Shown: positions 8,952 to 17,148 of the stretch, one piece after another
Layout of the letters: the number at the start of each line of letters is the position of its first letter
Numbering within the stretch: the first letter of the stretch is position 1
Assembly: GCA_022766165.1 (NCBI GenBank)
Contig: QYLO01000018.1
Span: 1 to 48,875, forward strand
From: Candidatus Electrothrix gigas
GTDB lineage: Bacteria > Desulfobacterota > Desulfobulbia > Desulfobulbales > Desulfobulbaceae
Direction: 5' to 3'
DNA length: 48,875 nucleotides
The notes under the pieces: generated by a model
Databases searched by the model: none
The model's input: the letters and a program-made list of their open reading frames with translations, nothing else
Told to the model about the DNA's origin: nothing
Translations under genes and position numbers: made by a program

Positions 8952-10196
8952 TTATTTATGAAAATCTGCTTCTTTTTGCTTGCGAAGATCACCCAAAGAT
9001 TGCAGGGATGGTATTGACTGGTCACTGTCGCCACAACCACAGGAATGAGCATCCGTGGAACAACAATCTTCATTTTTTTTTCTCTTGCTTCCCAAGCGTC
9101 GCAGCAGGCTGTTTGTAAGCGGACCAATGGAAAAAATCATCAGAACGATACTGGCAGGTATTGTCAACTCCCTGGGCATCATTTCGCCATGCTTTGCCAC
9201 AGTAGCAAGAACAGAAATACCGAGCATGCTGTACACCGCATCCAGAATCAACCCGCAGGTCACACTAACCAAGGCGATTGAGGTAAGATAAATAATCACA
9301 GCCCGTTTTCCCAATAAACCGATCAGCACAGACAGCGAAGTAACATTGGTGGCCGGACCAACCAGTAAGAACACCAAGGCTGCGCCCGGACTCACCCCTT
9401 TGAGAATAAAAGCCGCAGCAATAGGCGTAGAGGCAGTAGCGCAGATATAGAGGGGAATGCCGATCACCAGCATCAGGAGCATAGAGCTGAGACCGCCGCC
9501 AAGATACGAGCGGATAAAGGCATCTGGTAAAAGCACCGTGATGACTCCGGCCAGCAGGATACCCACAGTGAACCAGCCTGCTAACTCTTCCCAAATATCT
9601 AAGATTGCATATCTGATTCCTGATTTGAGCTTGCCAGGAAACTCCCTTAAAAAGCCCTGTGCATCTCTGCCATTTCGGCCTGCCTTCTCTTTCTGTTTAT
9701 TCTGTTCATTGTGGTCACAGCCGCAATCGCAGGAATGTTTTTCTTCAGCAACTCCATGCTGCTGCGTTGAGGAGACTGGCTCGGAAAATGCAAGAAGGTT
9801 CTCAGCTGTACCAGCAATGGCCGCAGAGATAAAAGCAGAAACCGGGCGGGCAACAGTCATGATCGGATCAAGCAAAGCCCAGGTGATGGAAATCGAATCC
9901 ACCCCTGATTCCGGGGTGGAGATAAGAAAAGCCGTCACTGCCCCATTATTTGCCCCTTGTTTTTTCAGGGTGGCGGCTGCAGGCAGGACACCACAGGAGC
10001 AGAGCGGGATCGGAATACCGAGCAAGGCTGCCTTAAATACTGAACGAAAACGCCCGGAACCCAGATGATTTGCGACATAGGTTGGAGAAAGATACTCTTT
10101 CAGCAGCCCACCTATTAGCAGACCAAACAGCATGTAGACTGCTGATTGATTAAGCAGATTCCAGGACGCTTGAAGCGCATCATAAAGAAAAGTCAC
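8952..10196 (-). CDS. SO_0444-type Cu/Zn efflux permease (DUF318/YraQ-like)
   Basis: 414 residues starting at GTG. There are two blocks of about four membrane helices with the family motifs GIPIPLCSCGVLPAA and GIPLYICATASTPIAAAF, and a long soluble loop between them. The loop has a Cys/His cluster (HSCDCGCDHNE, about 153-163) and the C-terminus another (CCSTDAHSCGCGDSD), both likely metal-binding. Members are annotated as heavy-metal efflux permeases. The sequence supports the family, while substrate choice is inferred from the Cys-rich tails. It is flanked by frr and a Sel1-repeat gene with no ArsR-type regulator beside it. Confidence 0.82.
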   Translation of the reverse strand: MTFLYDALQASWNLLNQSAVYMLFGLLIGGLLKEYLSPTYVANHLGSGRFRSVFKAALLGIPIPLCSCGVLPAAATLKKQGANNGAVTAFLISTPESGVDSISITWALLDPIMTVARPVSAFISAAIAGTAENLLAFSEPVSSTQQHGVAEEKHSCDCGCDHNEQNKQKEKAGRNGRDAQGFLREFPGKLKSGIRYAILDIWEELAGWFTVGILLAGVITVLLPDAFIRSYLGGGLSSMLLMLVIGIPLYICATASTPIAAAFILKGVSPGAALVFLLVGPATNVTSLSVLIGLLGKRAVIIYLTSIALVSVTCGLILDAVYSMLGISVLATVAKHGEMMPRELTIPASIVLMIFSIGPLTNSLLRRLGSKRKKNEDCCSTDAHSCGCGDSDQSIPSLQSLGDLRKQKEADFHK

Positions 10197-10222
10197 GATA
10201 AGTCTTCTCTATCGAATATATC

Positions 10223-11032
10223 CTACTGCTGGTTTGTTGGCTTTTTTCCGGCGACAATAATACACAACAATATCATATATTCAACAGCGAGAGAGAATAT
10301 CATTCCTCCCCAACCGGACGAACTCAGTTGAACTGATCCGCCAGCTCCGCCATTACTGACAAAGGCTACGAACAGACTGATACCTCCTCCAATAATTACT
10401 ACAAGGAGAAAGGCAGCTACCTGCCACGGGGAATACGAGACAAAAGAAAAGGCAGCAAGGCCCCAAAAAGGAAAGAAAATGAGTAGCCAGAATATAATCC
10501 TGATTCCCTCCTGCCATCCCCCATCAGGTGTGCTTTGTTTCCTTTTCTTTTTGATGAAGTCAAGCCACTCTTCAGCATGGGGCTGACCTCGGTCCGTTGC
10601 CCTGCGAAACCATTTTTCGGCTTCTTCGAAATCCTGAGCAACACCGTTGCCACGATAGAGCATAATCCCGAGAGCCAGCTGCCCACGTGAGTGTCCTTGG
10701 TCCGCTGCTTTACGATACCAAGATACAGCTTCTGCAAAGTCCTGTTCAACGCCTTCTCCACGTTCAAATAATCGTCCTAAGCTGTCCTGAGCAAAGGCAT
10801 TTCCCTGTTTCGCCGCTTTAAGAAACCAGTGAGCAGCCCTCTCGTGATCAACCGCCAGGCCTTTGCCGTTATAATACATGCTTGCAAGATATGCCTGCGC
10901 CTTATGATTGCCCTGCTTCGCATCCCGGAAGATTTGATCAAGTTCCTGCTGTGTATACTCACGGGCAGATGCGCTGACAGAAAAAAGCAGGAGCAACCAA
11001 GTCAGAATATATGATAATTTAATACCGTTCAT
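10223..11032 (-). CDS. Exported Sel1-repeat protein with C-terminal membrane helices
   Basis: 269 residues from the ATG at 11032. A longer frame begins at a TTG at 11068. A signal peptide (WLLLLFSVSASA) precedes three Sel1-type repeats at about 40-150, each with the AxxWxxKAAxxG pattern (HWFLKAAKQ, SWYRKAADQ, KWFRRATDR). Three hydrophobic segments follow between about 175 and 265, which is unusual for a plain Sel1 protein and suggests inner-membrane anchoring. Sel1 repeats bind other proteins. The function is unknown. It lies between the permease and a binding lipoprotein on the same strand. Confidence 0.75.
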   Translation of the reverse strand: MNGIKLSYILTWLLLLFSVSASAREYTQQELDQIFRDAKQGNHKAQAYLASMYYNGKGLAVDHERAAHWFLKAAKQGNAFAQDSLGRLFERGEGVEQDFAEAVSWYRKAADQGHSRGQLALGIMLYRGNGVAQDFEEAEKWFRRATDRGQPHAEEWLDFIKKKRKQSTPDGGWQEGIRIIFWLLIFFPFWGLAAFSFVSYSPWQVAAFLLVVIIGGGISLFVAFVSNGGAGGSVQLSSSGWGGMIFSLAVEYMILLCIIVAGKKPTNQQ

Positions 11033-11091
11033 AATATAAATGATACGGTATCGTTCCCGGATAAGCAAGCAGTGTTTGTTAGTATCGCTGC

Positions 11092-12273
11092 CTATTCAGG
11101 ACAAATTGACTTATAAAATTCATACTCGCCCTTGTTGCTGATCTTCACAATAACCGCACATTTTTGAGGATCTCCCTCTTCAGTAAAGGTCATCTTGCCG
11201 GTGATTCCCTGAAAATCCTTGATTCCGGCCAAGGCGTCACGCACTGCTTTGCGATCCTCTTTTATCCGACCAGTGATTTTTCCAGCCCCTTCAATGGCAG
11301 CCTGAGCCAGTCCCAGAGCATCCCAGGTCAGGGCAGCTACATCATCAGGCACATAGCCGTACTTGTTTGTATAACGATCAATAAACTCCTTGGTTGGGCC
11401 TTTGGCTCCAGCAGCAGCGTAATGGGTGCTGAAAAACTGACCGTAACAGGCTTCACCACAGAGATCAATGGTCTCGGCGGAGCCCCAGCTGTCACTACCT
11501 ACAATCGGGCCTTTCCAACCCAGATCCTTTGCCTGCTGGACAATCAGAGCAACCTCGTTATAGTACTGCGGAACAAAGAGAACCTCTGCACCGGAGCGGA
11601 TGATCTTGGTCAACTGGGAGCTAAAATCCGCATCCTTAGTGGTAAAACTCTCATAGGCAACCACAGAATCAGCCCCGTGTTTTTCTTCCCAGGATTTTTT
11701 GAAAAATTCAGCTAACCCTTTGGGGTAATCACTGGCCACATCATACAGTACTGCGGCCTTGGTAAAGTGAAACTCATCCGTGATAAAATCAGCCAGCACT
11801 GGCCCCTGAAAGGGATCAAGGAAACAGCCCCGGAAGACATAGGGACGATGAGCAGTGGTGTCAGGATTGGTGGACCAGGGACTGATCATTAGGGTTGCAT
11901 AATTATTTGCCACATCCCCAGCCGGGATAGCCTGTTTAGAGGATTGGGGTCCAACAATAACCAGCACATCATCTTGGGTAATAAGTTTGGTGTTGGCCTT
12001 GACCGCAGACTCAGCCTTGGACTCATTATCTTCAATAACAAGCTCAACAGCATATTTTTCCCCGTTTACCTCAATTCCTCCTGCCTTGTTGACATCTTCC
12101 AGCCACATTGCAGCCGCATACTTACTGCCTTCACCGACTTTGGGAATATCGCCGGTCAAAGGAATATTCAGGCCCACCTTGATGGTCTTTTTCCTGTCGG
12201 AGCCGCAAGAGGTTAGGGTAAAGCAAAGGGTGAGTGCGCAGAGTGCGGCCATAAGCCGGACTGTTTTGTTCAT
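11092..12273 (-). CDS. ABC transporter substrate-binding lipoprotein, branched-chain amino acid type
   Basis: 393 residues. It has a lipoprotein signal with lipobox LTSC at about 20-23 and a Peripla_BP_6 (LIV-type) fold: KVGLNIPLTGDIPKVGEGS at the N-terminus, then VIVGPQSSKQAIPAGDVAN and KGPIVGSDSWGS. It would capture an amino acid or similar small ligand in the periplasm. No LivHMGF permease or ATPase genes lie next to it, so it is an orphan binding protein here, and its transporter may be elsewhere. The gene is followed by a Sel1-repeat gene on the same strand after 59 bp. Confidence 0.9.
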   Translation of the reverse strand: MNKTVRLMAALCALTLCFTLTSCGSDRKKTIKVGLNIPLTGDIPKVGEGSKYAAAMWLEDVNKAGGIEVNGEKYAVELVIEDNESKAESAVKANTKLITQDDVLVIVGPQSSKQAIPAGDVANNYATLMISPWSTNPDTTAHRPYVFRGCFLDPFQGPVLADFITDEFHFTKAAVLYDVASDYPKGLAEFFKKSWEEKHGADSVVAYESFTTKDADFSSQLTKIIRSGAEVLFVPQYYNEVALIVQQAKDLGWKGPIVGSDSWGSAETIDLCGEACYGQFFSTHYAAAGAKGPTKEFIDRYTNKYGYVPDDVAALTWDALGLAQAAIEGAGKITGRIKEDRKAVRDALAGIKDFQGITGKMTFTEEGDPQKCAVIVKISNKGEYEFYKSICPE

Positions 12274-12304
12274 GGGATGTTCTCCTTGTTTTAGGTTGTA
12301 CGCA

Positions 12305-12338
12305 GGCAGAGGTGATCCTTGTGATTGCCTCTGTGTGG
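12305..12338. repeat. 34-bp repeat, copy 1, left of toxin-antitoxin pair
   Basis: Identical in all 34 bases to 12863-12896. It carries short inverted arms (CAGAGG and CCTCTG) around a 15-bp centre, like a REP-type palindrome. It lies 61 bp from the end of the toxin gene. Confidence 0.9.
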
Positions 12339-12398
12339 AAGCAATATTCTCAAACTGTAGGATATCAAGCTTTGTTGTGTGGAGGAAAACAGCAATTT

Positions 12399-12644
12399 CT
12401 ACTTATAGCTGTCTTTTCGATGCAAAACCCGACCGATCTCAATAGTAGTCTCTGATACGTCAAACAAGATCCTGTAGTTTCCTACTCTAAGGCGATATGC
12501 AGGTTCAAAATTGGTCAACTTTTTAACATTTGAAATATTAGGAAATTTACTCAATATCAAAATCTTTGAGTGAATTTTCTGTCTATCATTTAGGCTGATT
12601 TTCTTTAAGTCTTTTATCGCACTCTTGCGAATATTAATTTTCAT
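12399..12644 (-). CDS. RelE/ParE-family toxin
   Basis: 81 residues, usual size for RelE-like mRNA interferase/ParE folds. Seen: N-terminal basic helices (IRKSAIKDLKKI), a central basic strand LTNFEPAYRLRVGNYRILFDV and a terminal IEIGRVLHRKDSYK. The R-x-G-x-Y-R-x-x-x-x-V pattern is the RelE hallmark. It overlaps the upstream antitoxin gene by 11 bases, typical of type II modules. Whether it cuts ribosome-bound mRNA or acts on gyrase cannot be told from sequence. The pair is flanked by two copies of a 34-bp repeat. Confidence 0.88.
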   Translation of the reverse strand: MKINIRKSAIKDLKKISLNDRQKIHSKILILSKFPNISNVKKLTNFEPAYRLRVGNYRILFDVSETTIEIGRVLHRKDSYK

Positions 12645-12822
12645 TTTTCATATATTCCTCAAATGGGATAACCTCTTCGCTTCTTGTGGCTTTCAGCAGC
12701 CTGAGATCATCCATATCTTCTTTTGAGACGATTTCCAACCCATCTTTTTTGAGAAGATTGAGAAACCACATGACTTTTTCGACCAGCTTTTCGTTGCTGA
12801 TATTAATCGTTATCAAGTACAT
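12634..12822 (-). CDS. Antitoxin of RelE-type module
   Basis: 62 residues encoded directly upstream of and overlapping the RelE-like toxin. The ATG has GAGGT 8 bases upstream. The protein is small and acidic at the C-terminus (EEVIPFEEYMKNEN), as expected for the toxin-wrapping tail, while the N-terminal half (VEKVMWFLNLLKKDG) is helical. I do not recognise a clear RelB, Phd or AbrB DNA-binding fold, so the family is open. The role is inferred from position and size. Confidence 0.75.
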   Translation of the reverse strand: MYLITINISNEKLVEKVMWFLNLLKKDGLEIVSKEDMDDLRLLKATRSEEVIPFEEYMKNEN

Positions 12823-12862
12823 CGTTGTTTACCTCGTTTTGCAAAGGGTGATTTTGATATGC

Positions 12863-12896
12863 GGCAGAGGTGATCCTTGTGATTGCCTCTGTGTGG
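12863..12896. repeat. 34-bp repeat, copy 2, right of toxin-antitoxin pair
   Basis: Exact copy of 12305-12338, in the same orientation, 558 bp away start to start. It lies 40 bp upstream of the antitoxin start, so it may overlap the promoter region of the module. Confidence 0.9.
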
Positions 12897-13011
12897 CAAC
12901 GTGTTCCTGAAGCTCTGCTTCCCGTACAAAGTCGAGCTTCACGGTGTGAACTCCTAAGCGGAGTTTGGGTACCAGTAAAACAGGACAATGCCATCCCTGA
13001 CGACATTGTCC
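12897..13011. repeat. Cluster of small palindromes, ending in a terminator-like hairpin
   Basis: The stretch holds a GAAGCTC/GAGCTTC-type inverted pair (minus-strand reading, about 12909-12941) and a degenerate CTGGTACCCAAACTCC element (12959-12974) similar to dispersed repeats I recall from related genomes. At 12983-13011 lies a hairpin with 8-bp arms GGACAATG/CATTGTCC. On the minus strand this hairpin is followed by TGTTTTACT and could terminate transcription of the gene ending at 13058. No gene is supported here. Confidence 0.55.
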
Positions 13012-13057
13012 CTAGGTATTTATTGTTCTAATAGAAGAGCTTAGTTATTCCAATCAA

Positions 13058-15256
13058 TCAAGGATTCTGAGGAACAAACCATGCTTCCGTTTCGTACTGC
13101 CATACATCAGGATAATTCGCAATCAGATCATTCTTTTCTGCTTCTGAGGCGGTATAAAAATGCGCATTCTGGGTTTTACTCCAGAAACGATAGACCGGAA
13201 GTGTTCCGAACTCCCAATTTTTATACGCATAGAAGACAGTGCCTTCATATTGCCATTCATCATCCGAATAGTTTGCAATGACATAATCTTTCTCTTCTTC
13301 AGAGATCGTATAGAAATGCGATTTGTTTGTAGCGCTCCAGAAACGATACACAGGAAGAGTGTTGCCTTGTCCATACGTATAGGCGAACCAACCAACGCTT
13401 TCATACTTCCAAGCTTCAGGCGCATTATTCAGGATCAAATTATTCTTCTCACTTGTCGAGATGGTATAAAAATGTGACCTGTTTTTCTTACTGTAGAAAC
13501 GATAGACCGGATTCAGAGCTGTAGGAGTTGGATAAACATACCAAGCAACTCCTTCGTACAGCCATTCATAATCGGTATACTTCTCAATTACCGCATCCCT
13601 CTCCGCTTTCGAGATGGTGTAGAAATGCGCACTGTTTTTCTTACTCCAGAAACGGTAGACTGGCACAGTCCCTTCTTTCTGATAATCATATGCATACGAT
13701 TCCACACATTCATATTCCCATTCATAATCGGTATATGTCGCCTCCACATGCTCCTTTTCTTCTTCCGAGATTGTATAAAAATGGGAACTATTCTTTTTAC
13801 TCCAGAAACGATAAAGAGGAAGCGCATCATCATGCGGAGTATCATATGAGTACCAAGCAATACCCTCGTATTTCCACTCGTAATCAGTATACTTGTTGAT
13901 CACAAGATTTTTTTCATCTTCGTCAATTGTGTAGAAGTGCGCTTTGTTCTTTGTGCTCCAGAAACGATGCATTGCTTTAAGCTCTGTCTCAGCAGAAGAG
14001 ACAAAAACTGTCGTTTCAGTGCAGTTATTCCCTTCATTACTTTCAGAAACAGTCTTTTTATAGTCTACGCAGGCTCTCAGTCGATACTCACCTTCGGCAA
14101 CAGGTGCTGCGGAAAAGCTGTCGTTCGTGCTATGTATCTGATCATTCCCCGGAGCAAGCGGAACTGAATCAAATCCATCATCAGCTATCAGCCGCCATTG
14201 ATCAGTTACATCAGGTCCGCTGATTTCATATTTGATGCGAAAACGATTTTTAGCAGAGGCTTCGCCGATGTTCCGCACATTGACGGTCATACCGTACAGT
14301 TCCTGCCCGTTCAGGGAAATAGAGCCGTTATTCAGCCGGAGGGACTGGAGGGTTAAATCCGGCACAGGTACGTCAGAAACTATGAGCTTCACCCGCTGTT
14401 TTGAATCACTGGAACTTGATTTATCTTCCCCGCCGTCAAATTCAACCTTCGTCAGCACATAATACGTTCCAGACGAGGTGATGTAATCGGACATATCAAC
14501 ATCTTCCAGATAGATGCTTCGTTTCTTTGCATTCTCTTTCGTCAGGTTGCGTTCTTTGCTTCCCAGAAAGATATCACCGCTGTCCAGCTTCTTATCAAGC
14601 GACAGATAAAAGAACGCCTCAGTATCGCTCGGCCATGCGCCGTCTTCCTGCACGAGCTTGGCCCGGAAGTCCATGTCGTAGATGTCATCCATTGAAAGCT
14701 CGAAGCTGTTTTCCCAGTCGTCCTTGCCTTCTTTGCTACCTTGGACTTTATCGAGACTGAGGCTCCCGTCGGGATCGTCGGGGTCATCATGAGGACTGTC
14801 TGGTGTCCAGGCAACAGGCCATCGCCAGCCTAAATATTTTCCACCAGAATTCACACTGCTTTGTCCGACTGTTTTAGGCCAGGCATGGATCATTTTTCCA
14901 TTGCCAACATACAATCCAACATGCCCATATCCGCCATTCGACGAGGTCGCAGCAAAAAAGACAAACGCACCTCTAGGTATATCGCTATCTGAATGTCTTG
15001 ATCCAAGTATGCTGCCATTATAATTCCAAGCAGCTATTGCACTCCCAACGCCAGAAATGGCAGGTCCAGCGTAAGTGTCTCTCGCAAAAGTCCAACAGTA
15101 GTTATAAACACCATCATTATAAGCTCCGCTACCTTTCTGATCTTCCGCCCATGAAATAGCATCATCAACACTTCTGTAGGCATAGCTTTGAACTGGCATT
15201 GCCATCATCAACAAAAGAAACGCCAAAACAAAAACCACGTTATAACGTTTACACAC
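13058..15256 (-). CDS. Secreted NlpC/P60-like, CARDB and six-repeat (DUF5648-type) protein
   Basis: 732 residues from a GTG with AAGGAGG 6 bases upstream. A signal peptide ends near QSYA (25). An NlpC/P60-type hydrolase domain (about 30-150) follows, with candidate Cys in YNYCWTFARDTYAG and His in GYGHVGLYVGNGKMIHA. A middle part of about 150 residues is unassigned. A CARDB-like Ig domain (about 295-420) starts VPDLTLQSLRL and has ESNEGNN near its end. The last 310 residues are six repeats of about 50 residues, each opening (V/L)YRFWSKKNxxHFYT, then SEEEKxxVIxxYxDYEWxYEG and AWY. The repeats suggest a wall- or glycan-binding module. Export and cell-wall cleavage are inferred. Confidence 0.82.
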   Translation of the reverse strand: MCKRYNVVFVLAFLLLMMAMPVQSYAYRSVDDAISWAEDQKGSGAYNDGVYNYCWTFARDTYAGPAISGVGSAIAAWNYNGSILGSRHSDSDIPRGAFVFFAATSSNGGYGHVGLYVGNGKMIHAWPKTVGQSSVNSGGKYLGWRWPVAWTPDSPHDDPDDPDGSLSLDKVQGSKEGKDDWENSFELSMDDIYDMDFRAKLVQEDGAWPSDTEAFFYLSLDKKLDSGDIFLGSKERNLTKENAKKRSIYLEDVDMSDYITSSGTYYVLTKVEFDGGEDKSSSSDSKQRVKLIVSDVPVPDLTLQSLRLNNGSISLNGQELYGMTVNVRNIGEASAKNRFRIKYEISGPDVTDQWRLIADDGFDSVPLAPGNDQIHSTNDSFSAAPVAEGEYRLRACVDYKKTVSESNEGNNCTETTVFVSSAETELKAMHRFWSTKNKAHFYTIDEDEKNLVINKYTDYEWKYEGIAWYSYDTPHDDALPLYRFWSKKNSSHFYTISEEEKEHVEATYTDYEWEYECVESYAYDYQKEGTVPVYRFWSKKNSAHFYTISKAERDAVIEKYTDYEWLYEGVAWYVYPTPTALNPVYRFYSKKNRSHFYTISTSEKNNLILNNAPEAWKYESVGWFAYTYGQGNTLPVYRFWSATNKSHFYTISEEEKDYVIANYSDDEWQYEGTVFYAYKNWEFGTLPVYRFWSKTQNAHFYTASEAEKNDLIANYPDVWQYETEAWFVPQNP

Positions 15257-15288
15257 AACGACCTCCTTATATGTTCTTTTTATCCGCC

Positions 15289-15507
15289 ACTAACTCGATG
15301 ATCCAGTTTTTATTTGTTTACTTTTAATACCTTGAATTTTAAGGACTTTTCTTGAAAGCACATTTGACGTTTTTTGTGGCATTTGCATGGTCAAAAAATA
15401 GCAGAAAAAATTAACTTATTTATTTTACTGAACATTCAAGAGTTCCCTTACAAGGGTAATTTTTTAAAAATTTAGTCAACTATAAAAAACTGGATCATCG
15501 AGACTAA
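15289..15507. mobile_element. MITE-like element with 18-bp perfect terminal inverted repeats and 5-bp target duplication
   Basis: The left end CTCGATGATCCAGTTTTT is at 15294-15311. Its exact reverse complement is at 15485-15502. The element between outer ends is 209 bp, AT-rich and has no coding capacity. Immediately outside each end is ACTAA (15289-15293 and 15503-15507), the expected 5-bp target-site duplication. The similarity of the ends continues weakly beyond 18 bp. It sits just upstream of the secreted-protein gene and may have displaced or supplied its promoter. It is non-autonomous and the mobilising transposase is not identified. Confidence 0.85.
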
Positions 15508-15513
15508 AGCAAC

Positions 15514-15577
15514 GGGCTATGTTCGCAGCGTCCCTCCAAGACGTATCTTGTCCCGAAGGGACATCCGATAACAGCCC
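15514..15577. repeat. Dispersed palindromic repeat
   Basis: A 64-bp unit bounded by GGGCT and AGCCC, with an internal perfect hairpin TGTCCC-GAA-GGGACA at 15549-15563. From memory this resembles a small palindromic repeat scattered in many environmental bacterial genomes. It begins 7 bp after the MITE-like element. Confidence 0.65.
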
Positions 15578-15682
15578 AGATATTTATCTCTTGGCATTAC
15601 CATAATCTTAACAAGCTCACATGATACCCTGTTCTTATTCCCCTGTCCATGCCATTCTCCCTGTAATGAAAGGACAAAAAAA

Positions 15683-15709
15683 AGGCAGCCAGATGAACTC
15701 CGACTGCCT
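15683..15709 (-). terminator. Intrinsic terminator of the cytochrome c peroxidase gene
   Basis: On the minus strand AGGCAG and CTGCCT form a stem around the loop region and are followed by a run of eight T. It lies 30 bp beyond the stop codon of the peroxidase gene. Confidence 0.8.
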
Positions 15710-15738
15710 GAACAAATTATTATAATGAGTGAGAGGGG

Positions 15739-16743
15739 TTACTCAAACGGCTTAGGCCGAGGAGTGTTATCCGTTGAAGGTGGCAAAATGGGCAAGGTAA
15801 ACGTGGGTTGATCTCCGGTCAGGGTCTTGAGAAAGGCCACGATCTGTGCGTTTTGTTCCGCAGTAAACGTTGTACCCAGTTGCAAACGGCCCATCACATC
15901 CACAGCCTCGGTCAGGGTCTCAGCTTCACCGTCATGGAAGTACGGGTAGGTCAACTCAACATTGCGCAGAGTCGGTACTTTAAAGGCAAAGCGATCTTCA
16001 TCTTTTCCAGTTACAGCCACACGACCTTCAGCTGAACTCTTGGAGTTGTACTCTTCCATAATGCCCATCTTTTGAAAGGAGGTTCCCCCCATTGCCTCAC
16101 CGTAATGGCAGGAGATACATCCAGAATTCTTAAAGAGCGTATAACCTGCTACCTCTTCTTTATTCAAAACTTTTTTATCACCCTTGAGCCATTGGTCAAA
16201 ACGGGAATTCGGGGTAACCAAGGTCTTTTCAAACTCGGCAATGGCATCAGTTATATGATCAATGTCAATCTGATCCTTTCCGTAAACAGCTTGAAAATCT
16301 GCAACATACCCTGGGATAGATTCTAAAACTTTTTCAGCCAGATCATGGGTAAAGGCCATCTCGCCTGGATTGGCAATAGGGCCGCCAGCCTGATCTTTCA
16401 GCGTCTCTGCTCGACCGTCCCAAAATTGGACAAAATTCAAGCTTGAATTCAAAACAGTAGGTGCATTAATCGGCCCTTTTTGCCAGTTATGACCAATAGA
16501 GGTTTTGAGATTATCTGAACCACCCATGCTGAGGTTATGACAGGAATTACATGAAATAAAACCTGATTTTGAAAGGCGGGGATCAAAAAAAAGTTTCTTA
16601 CCCAGTTCAGCCTTTTTCTGATGAATATCAGTTGGTGTTGTTATGGGCTTGATAGGTTCATCTGTTGCCGCATGAGCTACTGCACCTAACAGCGCCACAC
16701 TTGCCACACATAGGAATGACACCACATCTCTTGGAACATTCAT
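15739..16743 (-). CDS. Dihaem cytochrome c peroxidase (CcpA/MauG family)
   Basis: 334 residues with signal peptide (VALLGAVAHAATDEP). Two haem sites are present: CNSCH at 65-69 and CISCH at 209-213, with the normal dihaem peroxidase framing GKKLFFDPRLS, CNSCHNLSMGG, APTVLNS, FWDGRAETLKDQAGGPI and VPTLRNVELTYPYFHDGEAETL. It reduces H2O2 to water in the periplasm using small electron donors. The ATG follows AAGGAG by 8 bases. It is a single gene with its own terminator. The orientation places the MITE-like element and palindromic repeat behind its terminator. Confidence 0.94.
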   Translation of the reverse strand: MNVPRDVVSFLCVASVALLGAVAHAATDEPIKPITTPTDIHQKKAELGKKLFFDPRLSKSGFISCNSCHNLSMGGSDNLKTSIGHNWQKGPINAPTVLNSSLNFVQFWDGRAETLKDQAGGPIANPGEMAFTHDLAEKVLESIPGYVADFQAVYGKDQIDIDHITDAIAEFEKTLVTPNSRFDQWLKGDKKVLNKEEVAGYTLFKNSGCISCHYGEAMGGTSFQKMGIMEEYNSKSSAEGRVAVTGKDEDRFAFKVPTLRNVELTYPYFHDGEAETLTEAVDVMGRLQLGTTFTAEQNAQIVAFLKTLTGDQPTFTLPILPPSTDNTPRPKPFE

Positions 16744-16860
16744 ACTGTTTTCTCCTTTTTTAATAACGTTTTTAATTCGTTTACTGTGTACAAGTTCTAC
16801 TCATTTTGAATGAAATTCTATATAAGCAAAAGAGACAAGTCAAATAAAATGAAAAAAAGG

Positions 16861-17148
16861 TTATAAATTCTCCAGTTCTGGTGGAAGATCGGTTTTTTTT
16901 GCAATGTTACACGCCTTACAACAGGGTACCAAATTCCCCTTTGTGGATTGCCCACCCCTGGACAGAGGAATAATATGATCCATAGTCAGCTCTTTAAGAG
17001 GGAATGTATGCTGACAGTAATGACAGATGCCATCAGCCGTCTTCTGCTGCCACCATCGGGTCTTGCGTAAGGCTCTGGCCTTTTTCCTTTCAGCCCGAAT
17101 GGTTGATTCGTCAACACCAAAACCATAGGCAAAATCTTCATGCATCAT
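16861..17148 (-). CDS. HNH endonuclease-like protein
   Basis: 95 residues. A compact HNH domain is seen: CHYCQ, then LTMDHIIPLSRGGQ with the catalytic His, then NLVPCCKACNIAKKT. The paired CxxC motifs bind zinc. It starts inside the end of folC (11-base overlap), so it is co-translated with a metabolic gene, an unusual partner for a nuclease. Small HNH proteins of this kind are common and mostly uncharacterised. No phage or intron features surround it. Confidence 0.85.
   Translation of the reverse strand: MMHEDFAYGFGVDESTIRAERKKARALRKTRWWQQKTADGICHYCQHTFPLKELTMDHIIPLSRGGQSTKGNLVPCCKACNIAKKTDLPPELENL

Noticed and set aside
12803..13006. 67-residue minus-strand frame over the repeat cluster
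   Set aside because: It reads through palindromic repeats and has no ribosome site or protein family.
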